Of a stretch of DNA of 64,000 bases, positions 62,759 through 64,000 are shown piece after piece; the stretch's first letter is position 1; the number at the start of each line of letters is the position of its first letter. The notes beneath the pieces are model-generated. The model worked only from the letters and a program-made list of their open reading frames with translations, had not been told where the DNA came from and ran no database searches. Origin of the DNA: Bradyrhizobium sp. SSBR45G (lineage in GTDB: Bacteria; Pseudomonadota; Alphaproteobacteria; Rhizobiales; Xanthobacteraceae); assembly GCF_030159255.1 (NCBI RefSeq), contig NZ_BSCT01000001.1, positions 186,001 through 250,000 of the forward strand, given 5' to 3'. The translations under genes were made by a program, and so were the position numbers.

Positions 62759-64000
62759 TCAGCTGCCGGCCGATACGGTCTCCGGGACGACGACCGAGTC
62801 GCGCGGATCACCGCGCATGGCCAGCACGGCGAGCAGGCCGATGCCGACCCCGATCATGACGTAAAAGATCGGCGCCAGCGGCGAGCCGGTGAGCGCAATC
62901 AGCCAGGTCACGAAGAACTGGGCGAAGCCGCCGGAGATCAGCACCGCGACATTGTTGACGATCGACAGCGAGGTGGAGCGGACGCGCACCGGGAACAGCT
63001 CGACCAGCGTGGTACAGTAGACGCCGAGGAAGAAGGCGCTGAAGCAGCCGATCACGACCTGGCTGACCAGCAGCCTGGCGATCGACGGTGCCGCGATGAC
63101 CCAGGCATAGAGCGGATAGAGCAGCACGAAATAGCCGAGCAGCGAGATCAGCAGCAGCGGCTTGCGCGGGTAGCGGTCCGATACGGCACCGGCGATCGGC
63201 ACCACGATGGTCATCACCACCGCCGCGATCAGCTGCACCAGGAAGCTCTGCATCAGCGGCAGCTTCAGCACCTCCTTGGCATAGGTCACGGTGTAGCCGA
63301 AGGTGACGTAGAACGACACTGCGCTGGCCACCACCATGCCCATGCCGATCAGATAGTTGCGGCCGGGATGCTTCAGCGCGGCCACGAAGGGCTCGCCATG
63401 GCTCGTTGATTTGACGCGCACGAACGGCTCGGGCTCGACCAGCCTGGCGCGCATCACGAACAGGATCGGCACGATCGCGAGCCCGACGATGAAGGGAATG
63501 CGCCAGGCGCCCGCATTGATCTGCTCCGGGGTGAAGATCATGGTGATGCCGGCGCCGAGCGTGGCGCCGAGCGCATTGGCCATCAGCTGTCCCGCGATCT
63601 GCCATGACCCGAAGAAGCCGGTGCGGCCGGGAGGCGCGGCCTCGATCAGATAGGCGGTCGAGGTGCCGAACTCGCCGCCGACCGAGAAGCCCTGCAGCAG
63701 GCGCGCGATCAGCACGATGAACGGCGCGGCGAGGCCGGCGGTTGCATAGGTCGGCGTCAGCGCCAGCAGCGCGACCGACAGGCCCATCAGCGCCATGCCG
63801 AGCGTCATGGCCGCCTTGCGGCCGTGCCTGTCGCCGACATAGCCGAGCACGAGGCCACCGACCGGCCGCATGAAGAAGCCGGTGCCGAACAGCGCCGTCG
63901 TCAGCAACAAGGCGTTCAGCTCGGTGGCCGGCACCTTGGGGTCGACCGGGAAGAACAGGTTCTTGATGACCGGCGTCATCAGCGCGAACACCGTGAAGTC
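62759..64000 (-). CDS. MFS transporter, metabolite:H+ symporter type (5' truncated)
   Basis: At least 413 residues; the frame runs past 64000 (codons reading DFTVFALMTP open the visible part), so the N-terminus is missing. MFS motif GYVGDRHGRKAAM after helix 2; RLLQGFSVGGEFGTSTAYLIEAAPPGRTGFFGSWQIAG is typical of the MHS (metabolite:H+ symporter) family with ProP/ShiA-like members; SDRYPRKPLLL is the equivalent motif in the second half. The substrate is probably a small organic acid or betaine; not fixed by sequence. Confidence 0.92.
   Translation of the reverse strand, partial: DFTVFALMTPVIKNLFFPVDPKVPATELNALLLTTALFGTGFFMRPVGGLVLGYVGDRHGRKAAMTLGMALMGLSVALLALTPTYATAGLAAPFIVLIARLLQGFSVGGEFGTSTAYLIEAAPPGRTGFFGSWQIAGQLMANALGATLGAGITMIFTPEQINAGAWRIPFIVGLAIVPILFVMRARLVEPEPFVRVKSTSHGEPFVAALKHPGRNYLIGMGMVVASAVSFYVTFGYTVTYAKEVLKLPLMQSFLVQLIAAVVMTIVVPIAGAVSDRYPRKPLLLISLLGYFVLLYPLYAWVIAAPSIARLLVSQVVIGCFSAFFLGVYCTTLVELFPVRVRSTSLSIVNNVAVLISGGFAQFFVTWLIALTGSPLAPIFYVMIGVGIGLLAVLAMRGDPRDSVVVPETVSAGS

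Overview
This 64 kb, GC-rich window reads as chromosomal DNA of a Bradyrhizobium-type alphaproteobacterium. The evidence is the suf gene order, a class I polyhydroxyalkanoate synthase, an EF-P/EpmA/EpmB set, and the intergenic palindromic repeats. No tRNA, rRNA, CRISPR array, transposase or prophage block was seen.

Layout. 1-6534: iron-sulfur assembly operon (3' part of a NifS/IscS-like cysteine desulfurase, sufB, sufC, sufD, sufS, a SufT-like MIP18 protein, a SufA-like carrier). 6653-17712: mixed housekeeping genes, namely a TfoX-domain protein, a diguanylate cyclase, an RhlE-type helicase, a TMEM175-like channel, a caspase-like protease, an SDR, an outer-membrane barrel, parE and a DedA protein. 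17735-22118: a promoter, short leader peptide and terminator ahead of paiB-argC, then threonine dehydratase and a T4 Rnl1-like RNA ligase. 22149-24530: a large beta-sandwich protein with GH64-like features. 24894-30758: a sugar-uptake operon (binding protein, two permeases, Gfo/Idh/MocA dehydrogenase, ThuA, LacI) with no ATPase gene. 30768-41555: MAPEG protein, phaC, a lipoprotein, an alaC-like aminotransferase, hom, glpX, a haloacid dehalogenase, an unusual chemoreceptor-like protein and recJ.

41573-42850 is almost entirely repeat DNA: three tandem 280 bp units with terminal inverted repeats, followed by a structured dispersed element. 43001-53542 is more accessory: beta-lactamase-like hydrolase, 2H phosphoesterase, GrlR-like protein, NYN/LOTUS protein, FAD monooxygenase, two copies of a MITE-like repeat (46143 and 49085), a protein made of two copies of one domain, a lytic transglycosylase, and a divergent MarR/AhpD-like pair with palindromic operators. 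53869-58724 holds an M23 peptidase and the EF-P modification cluster (efp diverging from epmA-epmB). 59061-60353 holds DAHP synthase behind a complete-looking attenuator. The window ends with HdeD, PrsW, a small exported protein and a truncated MFS transporter.

The strongest unexplained signal is the DAHP synthase leader. A sigma70-like promoter sits so close to a short ORF that the mRNA would be leaderless or nearly so. That ORF carries a run of Tyr/Trp/Phe codons (SYYWYFSY), followed by mutually exclusive antiterminator and terminator hairpins. A second leader with the same MIN-x-AT start and a run of Arg codons lies ahead of paiB-argC.
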